Below are positions 1 to 10,049 of a stretch of 64,000 nucleotides of DNA, piece after piece. This DNA comes from Palsa-504 sp963742795. GTDB lineage: Bacteria; Actinomycetota; Actinomycetes; Streptosporangiales; Streptosporangiaceae. Positions within the stretch are counted from its first letter, which is position 1; each line of letters starts with the position of its first letter. The DNA lies in the NCBI GenBank assembly GCA_963742795.1, contig CAVUNL010000032.1, forward strand, positions 124,001-188,000, in the 5' to 3' direction. The position numbers were made by a program, and so were the translations under genes. The notes below the pieces were generated by a model. The model did not search any database. It saw nothing but the letters and a program-made list of their open reading frames with translations, and had not been told where the DNA came from.

Positions 1-87
1 GCCTCCCGCCGAACCCCGCCGCGGGTACCCCCTTCCGCCGCGCCGTGAGATAACTACAGGACCAGCACCCATCGCGAAGGGGGCACC

Positions 88-1626
88 GTGTTCCACGTGG
101 ACTCCGAGGTCGGCCGGCTGCGGCAGGTGATCCTGCACCGCCCTGACCTGGAGCTCAAGCGCCTGACCCCGGACAACGCCGCCGACCTGCTGTTCGACGA
201 CGTGCTGTGGGTGAGCCGGGCCCAGGCCGAGCACGACGCGTTCGCCGCGGCGCTGCGCGGCCGCGGCGTCGTGGTGCACTACTACAGTGACCTGCTGGCC
301 CAGACCCTGGATATCCCCGAGGCGCGCGGCTACATCCTGGACCGGGTGTTCGACCCGCGCTGGCACGGGCCGCTGGCCGCCGCCACCCTGCGCGAGGCCA
401 TGGCCGGGCTGGACTCGCCCCGCCTGGCCACGTACCTGGCGGGCGGGATCACCAAGCGGGAGATCGCCGAGTTCGGCCCGGAGCCCAAGAGCATCGCCTT
501 CCGGTCGCTGGACCCCGACGGTTTCGTGCTGGCCCCGCTGCCGAACCTGCTCTACCAGCGCGACACGTCATGCTGGATCTACGGCGGGGTGTCCGTCAAC
601 GCGATGCGCCGGCCGGCCCGGATCCGGGAGACCGTCACCGACGTGGCCATCTACCGCTGGCACCCGATGTTCGCCCAGGCCCGCTTCGACGTCTGGTACG
701 ACGGCGCCGACGCCGCGCCCGCCACCATCGAGGGCGGGGACATCCTGGTCATCGGCAACGGCGCGGTGCTGGTCGGCATGAGCGAGCGGACCACTCCGCA
801 GGCGGTGGAGGTACTGGCCCACCGGCTGTTCGCCGCCGGGGCGGCCCGCTGCCTGGTCGCCGTCGACATGCCCAAGACCCGGGCCTTCATGCATCTGGAC
901 ACCCTGCTGACCATGGCGGACTACGCCGTCTTCACCAAGTACGCCGGGATGGGCATGCTGCCCTGCTACACGGTCGAGCCCGGCGCGAGCGCCAGCGAGC
1001 TCAAGGTCACCGACCACCCGCCGGAGGACATGCACCGGGCCATCGCGGCCGCCCTGGACCAGCCGTACATCACGGTGCTGACCGCGGTGCAGGACGTCCA
1101 TTCCGCCCAGCGGGAGCAGTGGGACGACGGCTGCAACGTGCTGGCCGTGGAGCCGGGCGTGGTCGTGGCCTACGAGCGCAACGTGACCACCAACACCTAC
1201 CTGCAGGACAACGGCATCGAGGTGATCCCGGTGCCGGGCGGCGAACTCGGCCGCGGCCGCGGCGGTCCCCGCTGCATGAGCTGCCCCTCGAACGCGACGC
1301 CTGAGCTGCCCGGCGTCCGGATTAACGCCGGCCGCCATCGCGATGATTACTTTTTGAGACTATATAGTTACTGTAAGGAGTTGATCACCGGGGGGCGGCG
1401 GGGCATGACGCAGTCGGGGTGGCGCGGGATGAACCAGTGGTGGCTCGACCGGTCGATCCGGGTCAAGGAAGTCCTCCGCCGCCTGCGGGCCAGCCGGCCA
1501 CGGCGGACATCCCGGTCGCCGTGCTGTCCGCCGAGGCCACCCCGGGCGTCATCCGCCGCATGCAGGCCAGCGGCGTGGTCGCCTACCTCACCAAGCCGCT
1601 CGACCTGGCTGACCTCGGCCACCTGA
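88..1626 (+). CDS. arcA: Arginine deiminase with replaced C-terminal end
   Basis: Hydrolyses L-arginine to citrulline and ammonia in the cytoplasm. The first ~400 residues match the family along the whole length: IEGGD near residue 214, the catalytic His in AFMHLDTL near 269, and the catalytic Cys in GGPRCMSCP near 396. Normal family members end a few residues after this Cys motif. Here the frame runs on for about 110 residues of unrelated sequence, first through an unusually AT-rich stretch at 1338-1385 and then out of frame through a receiver-domain remnant. The active-site residues are intact, so activity is possible, but the 3' end looks recombined. No arcB or arcC lies next to it. Start GTG/ATG choice: the GTG at 88 follows a GAAGGGGG ribosome-binding site. 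Confidence 0.88.
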   Translation: MFHVDSEVGRLRQVILHRPDLELKRLTPDNAADLLFDDVLWVSRAQAEHDAFAAALRGRGVVVHYYSDLLAQTLDIPEARGYILDRVFDPRWHGPLAAATLREAMAGLDSPRLATYLAGGITKREIAEFGPEPKSIAFRSLDPDGFVLAPLPNLLYQRDTSCWIYGGVSVNAMRRPARIRETVTDVAIYRWHPMFAQARFDVWYDGADAAPATIEGGDILVIGNGAVLVGMSERTTPQAVEVLAHRLFAAGAARCLVAVDMPKTRAFMHLDTLLTMADYAVFTKYAGMGMLPCYTVEPGASASELKVTDHPPEDMHRAIAAALDQPYITVLTAVQDVHSAQREQWDDGCNVLAVEPGVVVAYERNVTTNTYLQDNGIEVIPVPGGELGRGRGGPRCMSCPSNATPELPGVRINAGRHRDDYFLRLYSYCKELITGGRRGMTQSGWRGMNQWWLDRSIRVKEVLRRLRASRPRRTSRSPCCPPRPPRASSAACRPAAWSPTSPSRSTWLTSAT

Positions 1627-1685
1627 TCCGCTCGTTCAGGACCGGGCCACGCACGGGCGCGATCCCAGGGACGCCATCACGATGA
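1490..1685 (+). pseudogene. Receiver-domain C-terminal remnant
   Basis: In this frame the sequence reads TADIPVAVLSAEATP, then SGVVAYLTKPLDLADLGHLI. This is the last third of a response-regulator receiver fold, with the conserved Lys of TKP. Everything upstream (phospho-acceptor Asp, any kinase core) is missing. Its stop codon overlaps the start of the next receiver gene as ATGA, the usual coupling between a hybrid sensor kinase and its response regulator. I infer that a deletion removed the kinase and joined its tail to the arginine deiminase gene. Confidence 0.7.
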
Positions 1686-2050
1686 GCTATACCGTGCTGT
1701 ACATCGATGACAGTGACGACAATCTCGTGCTGGTGGAGCGCATGCTCAGGCGCCGCCAGGACGTCCGGCTGCGGGTGGCCAGAACCGGGCGCAACGGCGT
1801 CGAGGCGGCCCTCGGCGACCCGCCGAGCCTCATCCTGCTCGACAACCGGCTGCCCGACACCAACGGCCTGCAGGTCCTGCTGCAGCTCGCCGCCTCGCCG
1901 GCCACCGCCGCGGTCCCGGTGATCATGCTCAGCGGCGACTCGGGGCAGGCGATGGTCAATGACCTGCTCGCGGCGGGCGCGGCCGACTTCCTGGGCAAGC
2001 CGTTCGCCATGACCGACCTGCTGGCCATGGTCGCGCGCTACCTCGACTGA
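1682..2050 (+). CDS. Stand-alone response regulator receiver protein
   Basis: A 122-residue single-domain receiver (CheY-like). It has the acidic pair in YIDDSDDN near residues 9-10, the phospho-acceptor Asp in LLDNRLPD near 55, the Ser in MLSGDSG and the conserved Lys in LGKPF near 103. No output domain is present, so it would act through a partner protein or as a phosphate relay. It overlaps the upstream receiver remnant by four bases (ATGA). That suggests it was the cognate regulator of a hybrid histidine kinase now lost from this locus. It may now be an orphan. Confidence 0.85.
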   Translation: MSYTVLYIDDSDDNLVLVERMLRRRQDVRLRVARTGRNGVEAALGDPPSLILLDNRLPDTNGLQVLLQLAASPATAAVPVIMLSGDSGQAMVNDLLAAGAADFLGKPFAMTDLLAMVARYLD

Positions 2051-2072
2051 GGGCTCCGGTTAGCATGAGCCC

Positions 2073-2837
2073 ATGAGCAGTAGCCGCATGCCGGCCGTGT
2101 ACCTGAGCCACGGCGCGCCGCCGCTGGCCGACGACCCGATCTGGCCGGGGGAGCTGTCCGCCTGGTCGGCCGCGCTGCCGCGCCCCGAGGCCATCCTGGT
2201 CATCTCGGCCCACTGGGAGAACGCCCCGGTCTCGGTGAGCGCCACCCGGACGGTGCCGCTGTACTACGACTTCTGGGGCTTCGCCAAGCACTACTACGAG
2301 GTCACCTACCCGGCGCCCGGGGCGCCCGCGCTGGCCGAAGCGGTGCGCAAGCTGCTCGGCGGCCAGGTCCATTCCCATGCCGACCGCGGCCTGGACCACG
2401 GCGCCTACGTGCCGCTGGTGGAGATGTACCCGGACGCCGACGTGCCGGTCATCCAGCTGTCCATGCCGACCCTCGACCCGCACCAGCTGATGGACCTGGG
2501 CCGCAAGCTGGCCCCGCTGCGCGACGAGGGCGTGCTGATCATGGGCAGTGGGTTCTTCACCCACAACCTGCGGGAATTCGTGTTCGAAGGGCCCGTGCCG
2601 GGATGGTCGCGCGAATTCGACGACTGGGGCAAGCGGGTGCTGGCCGACGGCGACATCGACGCGCTGCTCGATTTCGGTGACAAGGCGCCGGCCGCGCACA
2701 CCGCGCATCCGCGCACCGAGCACTTTGCGCCGCTGTTCGTCACGCTCGGCGCAGGCGAAAGTGATCTTGCCGAGCAGCGGCCGGTGATCGAGGGCTTCTG
2801 GGGTGGCCTGGCTAAAAGGTCTGTTCAGCTGGGCTGA
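2073..2837 (+). CDS. LigB-superfamily extradiol dioxygenase (DODA/YgiD type)
   Basis: Predicted 4,5-DOPA-type extradiol ring-cleaving dioxygenase; the true substrate is unknown. The 254-residue length matches the family (about 260). Metal-binding histidines are visible in YLSHGAPP near 14, SAHWEN near 49, LDHGAYVPL near 110 and the GSGFFTHNLREF motif near 165. It starts 22 bases after the receiver gene and may share its transcript. It is followed by the citrate synthase promoter. Nothing in the sequence points to a specific aromatic substrate, although fumarylacetoacetase further down also belongs to aromatic-ring degradation. Confidence 0.85.
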   Translation: MSSSRMPAVYLSHGAPPLADDPIWPGELSAWSAALPRPEAILVISAHWENAPVSVSATRTVPLYYDFWGFAKHYYEVTYPAPGAPALAEAVRKLLGGQVHSHADRGLDHGAYVPLVEMYPDADVPVIQLSMPTLDPHQLMDLGRKLAPLRDEGVLIMGSGFFTHNLREFVFEGPVPGWSREFDDWGKRVLADGDIDALLDFGDKAPAAHTAHPRTEHFAPLFVTLGAGESDLAEQRPVIEGFWGGLAKRSVQLG

Positions 2838-2870
2838 GGGTCACAGACTGAGACACGTGATCTTAGGGTC

Positions 2871-2906
2871 TGTCAAGCACCCTCCAGGCTGTCCTATGGT
2901 CTAGAC
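2871..2906 (+). promoter_or_regulatory. Predicted promoter of citrate synthase, leaderless
   Basis: TGTCAA (2871-2876) and TATGGT (2895-2900) are separated by 18 bases. The A of the ATG at 2907 lies 7 bases after the -10 box, so transcription probably starts on the start codon. No Shine-Dalgarno sequence is seen before the ATG. Leaderless mRNAs are common in actinobacteria. Confidence 0.55.
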
Positions 2907-4201
<1,295 letters not shown>

Positions 4202-4205
<4 letters not shown>

Positions 4206-5388
4206 CCACCTGGCTGGACCTGCCGTCCGGCTCGCTGTTCGGGCTGGCCAACCTGCCCTACGGCGTGTTCTCGCCGGCCGCCGAGGCCCGCCCGAGGGTC
4301 GGGGTCCGGGTCGGCGACTCGGTGCTCGACCTGGCCGCGGTCCTCGGCGAGCAGGTCTTCGGCGAGCCGTCGCTGAACGCCTTCATGGCCCAGGGCCCGG
4401 CCCGGTGGGCCGACGTCCGGGCCCGGATCACCGAGCTGCTGACCGAGGGCCGGCACCGCGGCAGCGTGGCCGCCGAGCTGCACCCGCTGGCCGGGGTGCG
4501 GCTGCACCTGCCGTTCGAGGCCGGCGATTACGTCGACTTCTACGCCAGCGAGCATCACGCGGCCAACGTCGGGCGGCTGTTCCGGCCGGGCGGCGAGGCG
4601 CTCATGCCCAACTGGAAGCACCTGCCCGTCGGCTACCACGGCCGTTCGGGCACCGTGGTCGTCTCCGGCACCCCGGTGACCCGCCCGAACGGCCAGTTCA
4701 CCGGGCCCGGCGGCGATGTCGTGTTCGGGCCGTCGCAGCGGCTGGACTTCGAGGCCGAGGTCGGGTTCGTGATCGGCGCCGGCGCACCAGGGCCGGTGCG
4801 GGTGGCTGACTTCGCCTCCCGCGTGTTCGGGGTGTTCCTGGTCAACGACTGGTCGGCGCGGGACCTGCAGGCCTGGGAGTCGCGGCCCCTCGGCCCGTTC
4901 CTGGCCAAGTCGTTCGCCACCTCGATCTCGCCCTGGGTGGTGCCGCTCGACGCCCTCGAGCAGGCCAGGATCGGCCCCGCCAGGCGCAGGATCCGCCGCC
5001 GCTGCCCTACCTGTCCGGCACCGGGATGTGGGGCCTGGACCTGGCCCTGGAGGTGCGGCTGAACGGCCAGCTGGCGGCCCGCCCGCCGTTCGCCGCCATG
5101 TACTGGACGCCGGCTCAGATGCTGGCCCACCTGACCGTCAACGGCGCCTCGGTCAGGACCGGGGACTTCTTTGCCTCCGGCACGGTCAGCGGGCCGGACC
5201 GGGATCAGCGCGGCTGCCTGCTGGAGCTGAGCTGGGGCGGCGCGGAGCCGCTCACCCTGGCCGACGGCTCGGTGCGCACCTTCCTCGAAGACGGCAACGA
5301 GGTCACGATCACCGCCACCGCGCCCGCCGCCGGCGGCGCCCGCATCGGCTTCGGCGAGGTCACCGGCCAGGTCCGGCCGGCCCGCTAG
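4202..5388 (+). pseudogene. fahA: Fumarylacetoacetase, one frameshift
   Basis: Last enzyme of tyrosine/homogentisate breakdown: cleaves fumarylacetoacetate to fumarate and acetoacetate. The protein similarity begins immediately at the citrate synthase stop (TTWLDLPSGSLFG). The only codon available there is CTG at 4202; the next usual start is GTG at 4265, which would lose about 20 residues. The family signature DFYASEHHAANVG, the YHGRSG loop, the metal-binding EAEVGFVIG and VNDWSARDLQAWE are all present. Near 4980 one base is missing: adding a C restores IGPAQAQDPPPLPYLSG and the frame continues to 5388. Either a recent mutation or a sequencing slip in a C-run. Confidence 0.85.
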
Positions 5389-5623
5389 GCGTGGGCCAGC
5401 GGCAGCGGCAGGTCCGAGGTGCTCACCTGGGCACGCACCGAGTTCTGCTGGGCCGCCGCGCCGCACCAGGACAGGTTCGCGTGGGTCCGCGGTCCAGCCG
5501 GCGAAGTCCCCCGGTCCCGGTGCCCGGCACGATGTGGCCGGACTCCTCCTGTTCGGGCGCTGACGGGCATCCGGACGATACCCGCCCTTCCGCCGCCTGC
5601 CCGGCCGGGTTAGGGTCGCGCTC

Positions 5624-6763
5624 ATGGTGACCCAGAGCGAATTCGATGAGCTGCTCGACCTGCTGCGGTCGTTCATCCGTCATGAGGTGATGCCCGCCAA
5701 GGCCGGCATCGACGAATCCGACGAGGTGCCCGCCCACCTGATCCAGCAGGCCAAGGAGATAGGCCTGTACGGCTACGCGATCCCCGCCGAGTACGGCGGT
5801 CTGGGCCTGTCAGTGCCGCAGCAGGTCCGGCTGACCATTGAGCTCGGCTACACCAGCCCGGCCTTCCGGTCGCTGTTCGGCACCAACAACGGCATCGCCG
5901 GGCAGGTCCTGGTCCTGGCCGGGACCGAAGCCCAGCGTAAGCAGTGGCTGCCGCGGCTGGCCTCGGGGGAGGTGGTCGCCTCGTTCGCGCTGACCGAGCC
6001 GGACGCCGGATCCGATCCGAGCCGCCTGGTCACCACGGCGCGCGAGGTGGACGGGGGGTGGGTCATCGACGGGCTCAAGCGCTTCATCACCAACGCCCCG
6101 CTGGCCGACGCGTTCATGGTCTTCGCCCGCACCGACCCGCAGGCGCCCCCCGGCAAGGGCATCGGCGTGTTCATCGTGCCCGCCCGCACCGAGGGCGTGC
6201 AGGTGGCGGCCCGGGATCACAAGATGGGCCAGGCCGGCGCCTGGACCGCCGACGTCTCCTTCTCCGGCGCCCGGGTCCCCGCGGACGCGCTGGTCGGCGA
6301 GGCGGCGCAGGCCGGCTACGCCACCGCCATGCGCAGCCTGGCCCACGGCCGCCTGGTCATCGCGGCCATGTGCGTGGGCGTCATGGCCCGGCTGATCGAC
6401 GAGAGCGTGGCCTTCGCCAGGGAGCGCTCCCAGGGCGGCCACCGCATCGCCGACTACCAGCTCATCCAGGCCCTGCTGGCCGACTCGCAGACCGAGTACC
6501 TGGCCGCCCGGGCCCTGGTCCTGGACGCCGCGGACCGGTACGAGGCGGGCACCGACCAGCGCCTCGCCCCGTCGGCCGCCAAGTACTTCGCCAGCGAAGC
6601 CGTCGGCCGCATCGCCGACCGGGCCGTGCAGATCCACGGCGGTTCCGGCTACATGCGCGGCGTCCCGGTCGAGCGCCTGTACCGCGACGTCCGCCTGTTC
6701 CGCATCTACGAGGGCACCAGCCAGATCCAGCAGCTCGTCATCGCCCGCGAAATGCTCCGCTGA
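5624..6763 (+). CDS. Acyl-CoA dehydrogenase
   Basis: FAD-dependent alpha,beta-oxidation of an acyl-CoA thioester, passing electrons to ETF. 379 residues, normal for the family. Features: TEPDAGSDPSRL (FAD/acyl binding), GLKRFITNAP, HGRLVIAAMCVGV, QIHGGSGYMRG and the catalytic-base region IYEGTSQIQQLV near the C-terminus with its Glu. Complete and in frame. It stands at the head of a set of acyl-CoA catabolic genes resembling the citronellyl/isovaleryl (Atu/Liu) pathways, so a branched-chain substrate is likely but not proven. The 235 bases before it contain no convincing gene. Confidence 0.93.
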   Translation: MVTQSEFDELLDLLRSFIRHEVMPAKAGIDESDEVPAHLIQQAKEIGLYGYAIPAEYGGLGLSVPQQVRLTIELGYTSPAFRSLFGTNNGIAGQVLVLAGTEAQRKQWLPRLASGEVVASFALTEPDAGSDPSRLVTTAREVDGGWVIDGLKRFITNAPLADAFMVFARTDPQAPPGKGIGVFIVPARTEGVQVAARDHKMGQAGAWTADVSFSGARVPADALVGEAAQAGYATAMRSLAHGRLVIAAMCVGVMARLIDESVAFARERSQGGHRIADYQLIQALLADSQTEYLAARALVLDAADRYEAGTDQRLAPSAAKYFASEAVGRIADRAVQIHGGSGYMRGVPVERLYRDVRLFRIYEGTSQIQQLVIAREMLR

Positions 6764-6981
6764 TCATCACCCCGAACGGCCCGTGATCCCCGCCCCGGGC
6801 AACCCTTCGCCCCGCCGCGCCTGCCCTAGCGGCTGCTGTGGCTGCCCTAGCGGTCGCCGTGGCCGCCGCTTTTGCCGCCCAGGTCCGGTCCTCCAGCCCA
6901 ATCGCCCGCAGCCCACCCCAGCCACCTGGTTCGCGCCCGGGGCTGACGTGGCTGCTGATGCGATCCGCCCGGAGCCTTCCG

Positions 6982-7031
6982 TTATCGTGGATACTTTCTG
7001 CCCGCATAGGGTAGGCAAGTATCCACGATAA
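6982..7031. repeat. 15-bp perfect inverted repeat, long hairpin
   Basis: TTATCGTGGATACTT at 6982-6996 is repeated exactly in reverse complement at 7017-7031. Inside the loop CTGCCC and GGGTAG can pair further. The result is one nearly continuous stem-loop of about 50 nt, AT-richer than its surroundings. It lies in the 403-base gap between two acyl-CoA dehydrogenase genes. It could be a two-way terminator, a regulator site or a small mobile-element end; no T-run follows on either side. Confidence 0.7.
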
Positions 7032-7097
7032 TTCGAATCCCCGTCCGAGATCCCGGATTGTCGCTTTTGTCCAGCCGCACCCGCAGTAGCCGTGACA

Positions 7098-7150
7098 TGA
7101 AACCCGGGTTCCAGCACATGCACATCCCGGGGTGGTGAAACCCGGTTTCA
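7098..7150 (+). promoter_or_regulatory. Paired palindromic operators before the acyl-CoA operon
   Basis: Two near-identical palindromes lie at 7098-7113 (TGAAACCCGGGTTCCA) and 7136-7150 (TGAAACCCGGTTTCA), about 38 bases apart centre to centre. The second ends 16 bases before the GTG start at 7167. The shape (short GC-centred palindrome, two copies) fits a TetR/FadR-type repressor site. CATAAAT at 7153-7159 could be the -10 box, giving a short or absent leader. No regulator gene for it is in this region. Confidence 0.55.
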
Positions 7151-7166
7151 TGCCATAAATTCAGGC

Positions 7167-8315
7167 GTGGACTTTGCTGAAACGGACGAGCACCAGGCGC
7201 TGCGGGCCGCGGTCGCCGGGATAGCCAGGAATTTCGGGCCGCGCTACTACACCGAGCGGGCCGCCGAGCGCCGCCCGTGCGCCGAGCTGTGGAAGGCTCT
7301 CGGTGAAGCCGGGTTCATCGGGGTGAACATTCCCGAGGCCTACGGCGGAGGCGGCGGCGGGCTGATCGAGCTGGCCCTGGTCTGCGAGGAGATCGCCGCC
7401 GCGGGCACGCCGCTGCTGCTGCTGGTCGTGTCGGCGGCGATCTCGGCCGAGATGATCACCGACTACGGCACCGAGGAGCAGCGCAAGCAGTGGCTGCCCG
7501 GCCTGGCCAGCGGCGTCACCAAGGTGGTGTTCGCCATCACCGAGCCGGACGCAGGCTCCAACACCCTGCGCATCTCGACCACCGCCGTCCGGGACGGCGA
7601 GGAATGGGTGCTGACCGGGACCAAGTACTACATCTCCGGGGTCGACGAGGCCGAGGCGGTGCTCGTGGTCGCGCGGACCGGCCAGGACGAGCGCGGCGGG
7701 CGCCTGTCGCTGTTCCTGGTTCCCGCCGACGCCGCGGGCCTGGACAAGCGCCTGCTCCCGGTCGACCTGCTGCTGCCGGAGCGGCAGTTCACCCTGCACT
7801 TCGACGGCGTCCGCGTCGGCCCGGCCGCACTGGTCGGCGGCGAGGGGGAGGGCTTCAGGCAGGTCTTCCACGGGCTGAACCCGGAACGCATCACCGGTGC
7901 CGCCCTCGGCGTCGGCATGGCCAGGTACGCGCTGACCGCCGCGGCCAGCTACGCCCGCGAGCGGACGGTCTGGTCCGGGCCGATCGGCAGCCACCAGGGC
8001 GTGTCACACCCGCTGGCGAAGGCGAAGATCGAGACCGAGCTGGCCGCGCTGATGGTCCGGCAGGCCGCCTGGCAGCACGACCGGGGCCGCCCGGCGGGCG
8101 AGGCCTCCAACATGGCCAAGTACGCGGCCGCCGAGGCCGCGATCGCCGCCCTCGACGCGGCCATGCAGACCCACGGCGGGAACGGCCTCGCCACCGAGTA
8201 CGGCCTGATGCCGTACTGGGGACTGGCCCGGCTGCTGCGGATCGCGCCGGTCAACCGGGAGATGATCCTCAACTACGTCGCCCAGCACAGCCTGGACCTG
8301 CCGCGGTCGTACTAG
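7167..8315 (+). CDS. Acyl-CoA dehydrogenase
   Basis: Second acyl-CoA dehydrogenase of the catabolic set, 382 residues, complete. FAD/substrate motifs: ITEPDAGSNTLRISTT, GTKYYISGV, NPERITGAALGVGMARY and the C-terminal MQTHGGNGLATEYGL region. The sequence MQTHGGNG followed by the WGLARLLRIAPVNREMI segment is typical of the long- or branched-chain clade. GTG start at 7167 directly follows the paired palindromes. The acyl-CoA ligase follows after 61 bases with a strong AAGGAGGAG ribosome-binding site, so this gene probably leads the operon. Confidence 0.92.
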   Translation: MDFAETDEHQALRAAVAGIARNFGPRYYTERAAERRPCAELWKALGEAGFIGVNIPEAYGGGGGGLIELALVCEEIAAAGTPLLLLVVSAAISAEMITDYGTEEQRKQWLPGLASGVTKVVFAITEPDAGSNTLRISTTAVRDGEEWVLTGTKYYISGVDEAEAVLVVARTGQDERGGRLSLFLVPADAAGLDKRLLPVDLLLPERQFTLHFDGVRVGPAALVGGEGEGFRQVFHGLNPERITGAALGVGMARYALTAAASYARERTVWSGPIGSHQGVSHPLAKAKIETELAALMVRQAAWQHDRGRPAGEASNMAKYAAAEAAIAALDAAMQTHGGNGLATEYGLMPYWGLARLLRIAPVNREMILNYVAQHSLDLPRSY

Positions 8316-8376
8316 CCCGGGCCGCCAAAGGACAAAGGCGGCAAACCAGGGCCGCACGAAGCAGCAAGGAGGAGCC

Positions 8377-10049
8377 GTGGACCAGGCCGCAACCTCATCG
8401 GGCGGATCAACGTCGGCGACAGCCTGACCCGGACCGCGGCCGCGCGCCCGGGGCAGCTCGCGATCGTCGACGGGGACCGCGGCTCTAGCTACGCCGAGTT
8501 CAACGCCTAGGTGAACCGGCTCGCCCACGGCCTGTCCGGGCTGGGGTACGAGCGCGGCGACGTACTGGCCCTGGCCTCGGGCAACAGCGCCGAGTTCCTG
8601 GCTGTCTACTACGCCTGCGCCAAGCTCGGCGTGGTCTGCGTGCCGATCAACCTGGGCTGGCGGCCCGACGAGGTGGCCTACGTGCTTGGCCACTCCCGCG
8701 CCCGCGGCATCGTCGTCGAAGCCCAGCTGGTCCCGGCCGTGCGGAGGCCATCGGCAAGGTGCCGGAGGTCCTCGACGTGATCACCGCGCCGGGCACCGCG
8801 CGCCGAGGTCGAGCCGGAGCCCGCCGACCGGGCGTGGACCACCATCGCGGCCCTGGCCGCCGACGACCACGCCGTGGAGCCGGAGCGTTTCGTCGCCGAC
8901 CGGGACCGCTGAGCTACCTCTACACCTCGGGCACCACCTCGTTCCCCAAGGGCGTCGTCGGCACCCACCTGGCCATCTACCTCGAGTCGATGTCCGGCGC
9001 GCTCGATTCCGGCTGGAATTCGGCCGACCGGTTCGCCGCCATGATGCCGATGTTCCACACCGCCCAGCTCAACGCGTTCTGCACCCCGGCGATCCTGGTC
9101 GGCGCCACGATCTACGTGCTGCGCGGGTTCGACCCGGCCACGCTGCTCGAGCTGATCGAGCGCGAGCAGATCACGCAGGTCTTCGGGCTGCCGATGATGT
9201 ACCGGGCGATGCTCGACCACGAGACATTCAAGGACCGCGGCCTCAGCAGCCTGCGCCGCGCGGTGTACGCCATGGCGCCCATGCCCGACGACCTCATCCG
9301 GCGCTGCCTGGACGGGTTCGGCTGCGACTTCGCGCTGCTGTTCGGCCAGACCGAGATGAGCCCGATCACCACGCTGTTCCGGCCCGAGCACCAGCTGTCC
9401 CACGTCGGCGCGGTCGGCACGCCGCTGATCGGCGTGCAGGTCGCGATCATGGGCCCGAGCGGCGACCTGCTGCCGCCCGGCCGGGCAGGGCGAGATCGTC
9501 TACCGGGGGCCGAGCACCATGTCCGGGTACCTCTACGATCAGGAGGGCACCGCTGTCGCGTTCGAGCACGGCTGGTTCCACTCCGGCGACGTCGGGCTAT
9601 TTCGGCGACGACGGCGTGCTGTGGTTCACCGACCGCTACAAGGACGTGATCAAGACCGGCGGGGAGAACGTCGCCTCGATCGAGGTCGAGAGGGCGGTCT
9701 ACGCCGCCGACCCGCGGGTGGCGGAGGTGGTCGTGGTCGGCCTGCCGCACGAGCGCTGGAGCGAGGCGATCACCGCGTTCGTCGTGCCCAAGCCGGGCGA
9801 GACGATCGACGCCGGCGAGCTGATGGCCGCGCTGAAGACCGGCTGGACGGATTCAAGGTCCCCAAGGCGGTGGTCGTCGTCGACCAGCTGCCCAGGACTT
9901 CCACCGGCAAGGTCCAGAAGAACGTGGTGCGGACCAGGCACGCCTCCCACTACAGCGCTTCCCACCACGGGGCTTCCCACCACGGGGCTTCCCACCACGG
10001 GGCTTCCCAGCACGGGCGGCCTCCCACCACGGGGCGCAGGGCTGAACAG
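8377..10049 (+). pseudogene. AMP-forming acyl-CoA ligase, many frameshifts
   Basis: Would activate a free acid to its CoA thioester with ATP before dehydrogenation. Starts at GTG 8377 after AAGGAGGAGCC. ANL-family signatures are easy to read once frames are joined: YLYTSGTTSFPKGV (P-loop), LFGQTEMSPITT, GWFHSGDVG, TDRYKDVIKTGGENV and STGKVQKNVVR with the catalytic Lys. Frame changes are needed near 8388, 8740, 8800, 8906, 9485, 9595 and 9845, mostly single missing bases in G/C runs. There is also an in-frame TAG at 8508 where a Gln (CAG) is expected. The C-terminus ends in a repeated ASHHG tract. Not translatable as written. Confidence 0.85.
9958..10032 (+). repeat. 15-bp tandem repeat encoding ASHHG units
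   Basis: The unit GCTTCCCACCACGGG repeats about four to five times with small changes, at the very end of the acyl-CoA ligase frame. It adds a histidine-rich ASHHG/ASQHG tail after the conserved STGKVQK motif. Family members normally end before this point. Confidence 0.85.
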
